Origin: Actinomyces sp.
Lineage (GTDB): Bacteria > Actinomycetota > Actinomycetes > Actinomycetales > Actinomycetaceae
Reading direction: 5' to 3'
DNA: 31,310 nt
Assembly (NCBI RefSeq): GCF_030530635.1
Contig: NZ_JAUMUL010000044.1
Location: 1-31,310, forward strand
Shown: in pieces, positions 30,444 to 31,310 of the stretch
How the letters are laid out: the number at the start of each line of letters is the position of its first letter
Position numbering within the stretch: the stretch's first letter is position 1
Translations under genes and position numbers: made by a program
The notes under the pieces: generated by a model
Database searches by the model: none
What the model saw: only the letters and a program-made list of their open reading frames with translations
What the model was told of the DNA's origin: nothing

Positions 30444-30881
30444 TCAGTCTTCGAAGTGCTCGAAGTCCCCTTCCGCGTCCAGGGCTCGCAGTGCCTCGAA
30501 GGCACGGCGACGCTCGCGCTCACGCTCATCACGAAGCCGCACTACGTCCTCCCGGCGGAAGCGAGTGTGCGAGCCGACCTTGAAAGAGTCGATCAGGCCG
30601 TCGCGGCTCCACTTCAGCAGCGTAGGACGCGAGACACCGAGCATGTCGGCGGCAACAGTGCTGGTGAGTTCGTCAGGGACACGGCCGATAGTGACCTCGC
30701 CATGCTCGGCGATCGAGGCGAGGGCTGCCAACAGAGCCTTCTGAACACCCTGCGTCAACACGACCTCGCGGCCGTCAGGGTCACGCAGTACGAGTACGGC
30801 TCCTTCTATGGGCTTGATCTCCTGGACCTCACGCACGGTCTGCGCCGCGAGGCCGACCCTGGTGAGCGTGCCGGCTGACAT
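30444..30881 (-). CDS. MerR/excisionase-type DNA-binding protein, antitoxin-like
   Basis: A 145-residue protein. Residues 1-70 are a beta-rich N-terminal region (GAVLVLRDPDGREVVLTQGVQ) of unknown role. Residues 71-118 are an excisionase-type helix-turn-helix: ELTSTVAADMLGVSRPTLLKW and SRDGLIDSFKVGSHTRFRRE, where the R-P-T-L-x-K-W and G-x-H-x-R-F patterns are typical. A charged helix (DERERERRRAFEALRAL) ends it. Such proteins often serve as antitoxins for PIN-domain toxins, but no PIN gene follows. The ATG is 6 nt after GGAGA. Two palindromes overlap its promoter, so autoregulation is likely. Confidence 0.75.
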   Translation of the reverse strand: MSAGTLTRVGLAAQTVREVQEIKPIEGAVLVLRDPDGREVVLTQGVQKALLAALASIAEHGEVTIGRVPDELTSTVAADMLGVSRPTLLKWSRDGLIDSFKVGSHTRFRREDVVRLRDERERERRRAFEALRALDAEGDFEHFED

Positions 30882-30919
30882 GATGTCTCCTCTTCTCCTC
30901 ACACGCCGTTCGTAGGTAC

Positions 30920-30956
30920 CGTTACAGGGTAACGCAGTTTCACGTATATGTGAAAC
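30920..30956 (-). promoter_or_regulatory. promoter with two palindromes before the DNA-binding gene
   Basis: On the minus strand TTCACA (30954-30949) and TACCCT (30931-30926) are 17 bp apart, a good -35/-10 pair. Palindrome 1, GTTTCAC-GTATAT-GTGAAAC (30937-30956), covers the -35; palindrome 2, CGTTAC-AGG-GTAACG (30920-30934), covers the -10. Binding at either would block RNA polymerase. Confidence 0.65.
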
Positions 30957-31253
30957 ACAGTGGGGGTCACCACTCTTCTGGTGCAACCACAGGAGACCGG
31001 GCCGCGAACCGGGCGTCCACCGGATGGCGACATCCGCGACCACGCCCTGACGCTCCGCGACGGCACGGATCACTGCGTTTGGCCCTAATCGGCGCCGTCC
31101 TGACATGACTCCATGCCATGCATTCCCGACGAGAGTGGCTCCTCGTGCGTGGAGTACGGCGGTTGGCGGCGGGGGCATCTGAGGTTGGGTGCGGCACTAG
31201 GGCGCGAGCGTCCGCGGTGGGATGCAGCGCTCGGCATGGCGTTGGCGACGCGG

Positions 31254-31301
31254 AGGCCAGAGCCCGATCATTGGGTACGCCCCTTCGGCGTCTACTACGC
31301 C
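31254..31301. repeat. 48-bp dispersed repeat, copy 2
   Basis: Matches 947-994 at 46 of 48 positions in the same orientation, 30.3 kb away. Here the word CGCCCCTTCGGCG occurs at its 3' part (31278-31290) and again just past it (31298-31310), separated by TCTACTA, and each can fold CGCC with GGCG. The array may continue beyond the window. Confidence 0.85.
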
Positions 31302-31310
31302 CCTTCGGCG

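Larger units (their letters stand above)
30882..31310. other. control region and gene-poor end of the window
   Basis: The left 75 bp are the promoter and operators of the DNA-binding gene. From about 30957 to 31253 I find no frame with a recognisable domain. The last 57 bases hold copy 2 of the 48-bp repeat and a further CGCCCCTTCGGCG word. Confidence 0.5.

Noticed and set aside
947..31301. The two 48-bp repeats as attachment sites of a 30-kb mobile element
   Set aside because: The enclosed genes are mostly ordinary chromosomal ones and no integrase or tRNA target was found; a dispersed repeat is simpler.
1..31310. CRISPR array, insertion sequence, integrase or rRNA
   Set aside because: No regular repeat-spacer pattern, transposase motifs, integrase frame or rRNA-like sequence was seen on either strand.

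Overview
The window is GC-rich DNA from an actinobacterium. Gene content points to an Actinomyces-like facultative anaerobe: an oxygen-sensitive class III ribonucleotide reductase (nrdD/nrdG), a GlnR-type regulator, a DUF2516 protein, a nitrobindin-like protein next to a YgfZ-type folate-binding protein, and many small toxin-antitoxin genes and dispersed intergenic repeats. The genus is an inference from gene content, not a database match.

Layout. 1-1243: a possible small membrane protein, then about 1 kb without a gene but with several repeats. 1244-2822 (minus): DUF2516 protein, dtd and a phosphopantetheinyl transferase, each overlapping the next by 1 nt. 3065-5724 (plus): a FucP-like sugar symporter translationally coupled to a sugar-binding lipoprotein, facing a small ABM-domain monooxygenase. 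6236-8762 (plus): a three-gene ABC exporter closed by a strong hairpin. 8906-10935 (minus): nitrobindin-like protein and YgfZ. 11011-12724: a membrane protein divergent from glnR. 12815-14161: a Bcr/CflA-type efflux pump. 14243-18710: a TetR regulator divergent from a cytoplasmic GH3 glycosidase and a sugar symporter, i.e. a glycoside uptake and hydrolysis unit. 18815-20927: a secreted or anchored phosphodiester glycosidase and a GT2-GtrA membrane glycosyltransferase, likely acting on a cell-envelope glycan. 21320-23532: a NarL-type response regulator with a histidine kinase that lacks the ATPase domain, divergent from a CPBP-family membrane protease. 23633-27025 (minus): nrdD and nrdG with a RelE-like toxin and a ribbon-helix-helix antitoxin lodged between them. 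27500-28706: a hexapeptide acetyltransferase and a DUF1801 protein. 28694-30881 (minus): a compact cluster of HipBA (hipA decayed), HicAB and a MerR/excisionase-type DNA-binding protein with two palindromes in its promoter.

The most notable points are: (1) the toxin-antitoxin pair inside the nrdDG operon, where nrdG overlaps the antitoxin gene and probably shares its autoregulated leaderless promoter, while nrdD has its own NrdR-like boxes; (2) the kinase without a catalytic domain; (3) several dispersed or interleaved repeat families, one of which supplies the C-terminal tail of YgfZ and another of which appears near both ends of the window; and (4) a repeated leaderless-promoter architecture. 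All functional calls are from reading the sequence; no searches were run.
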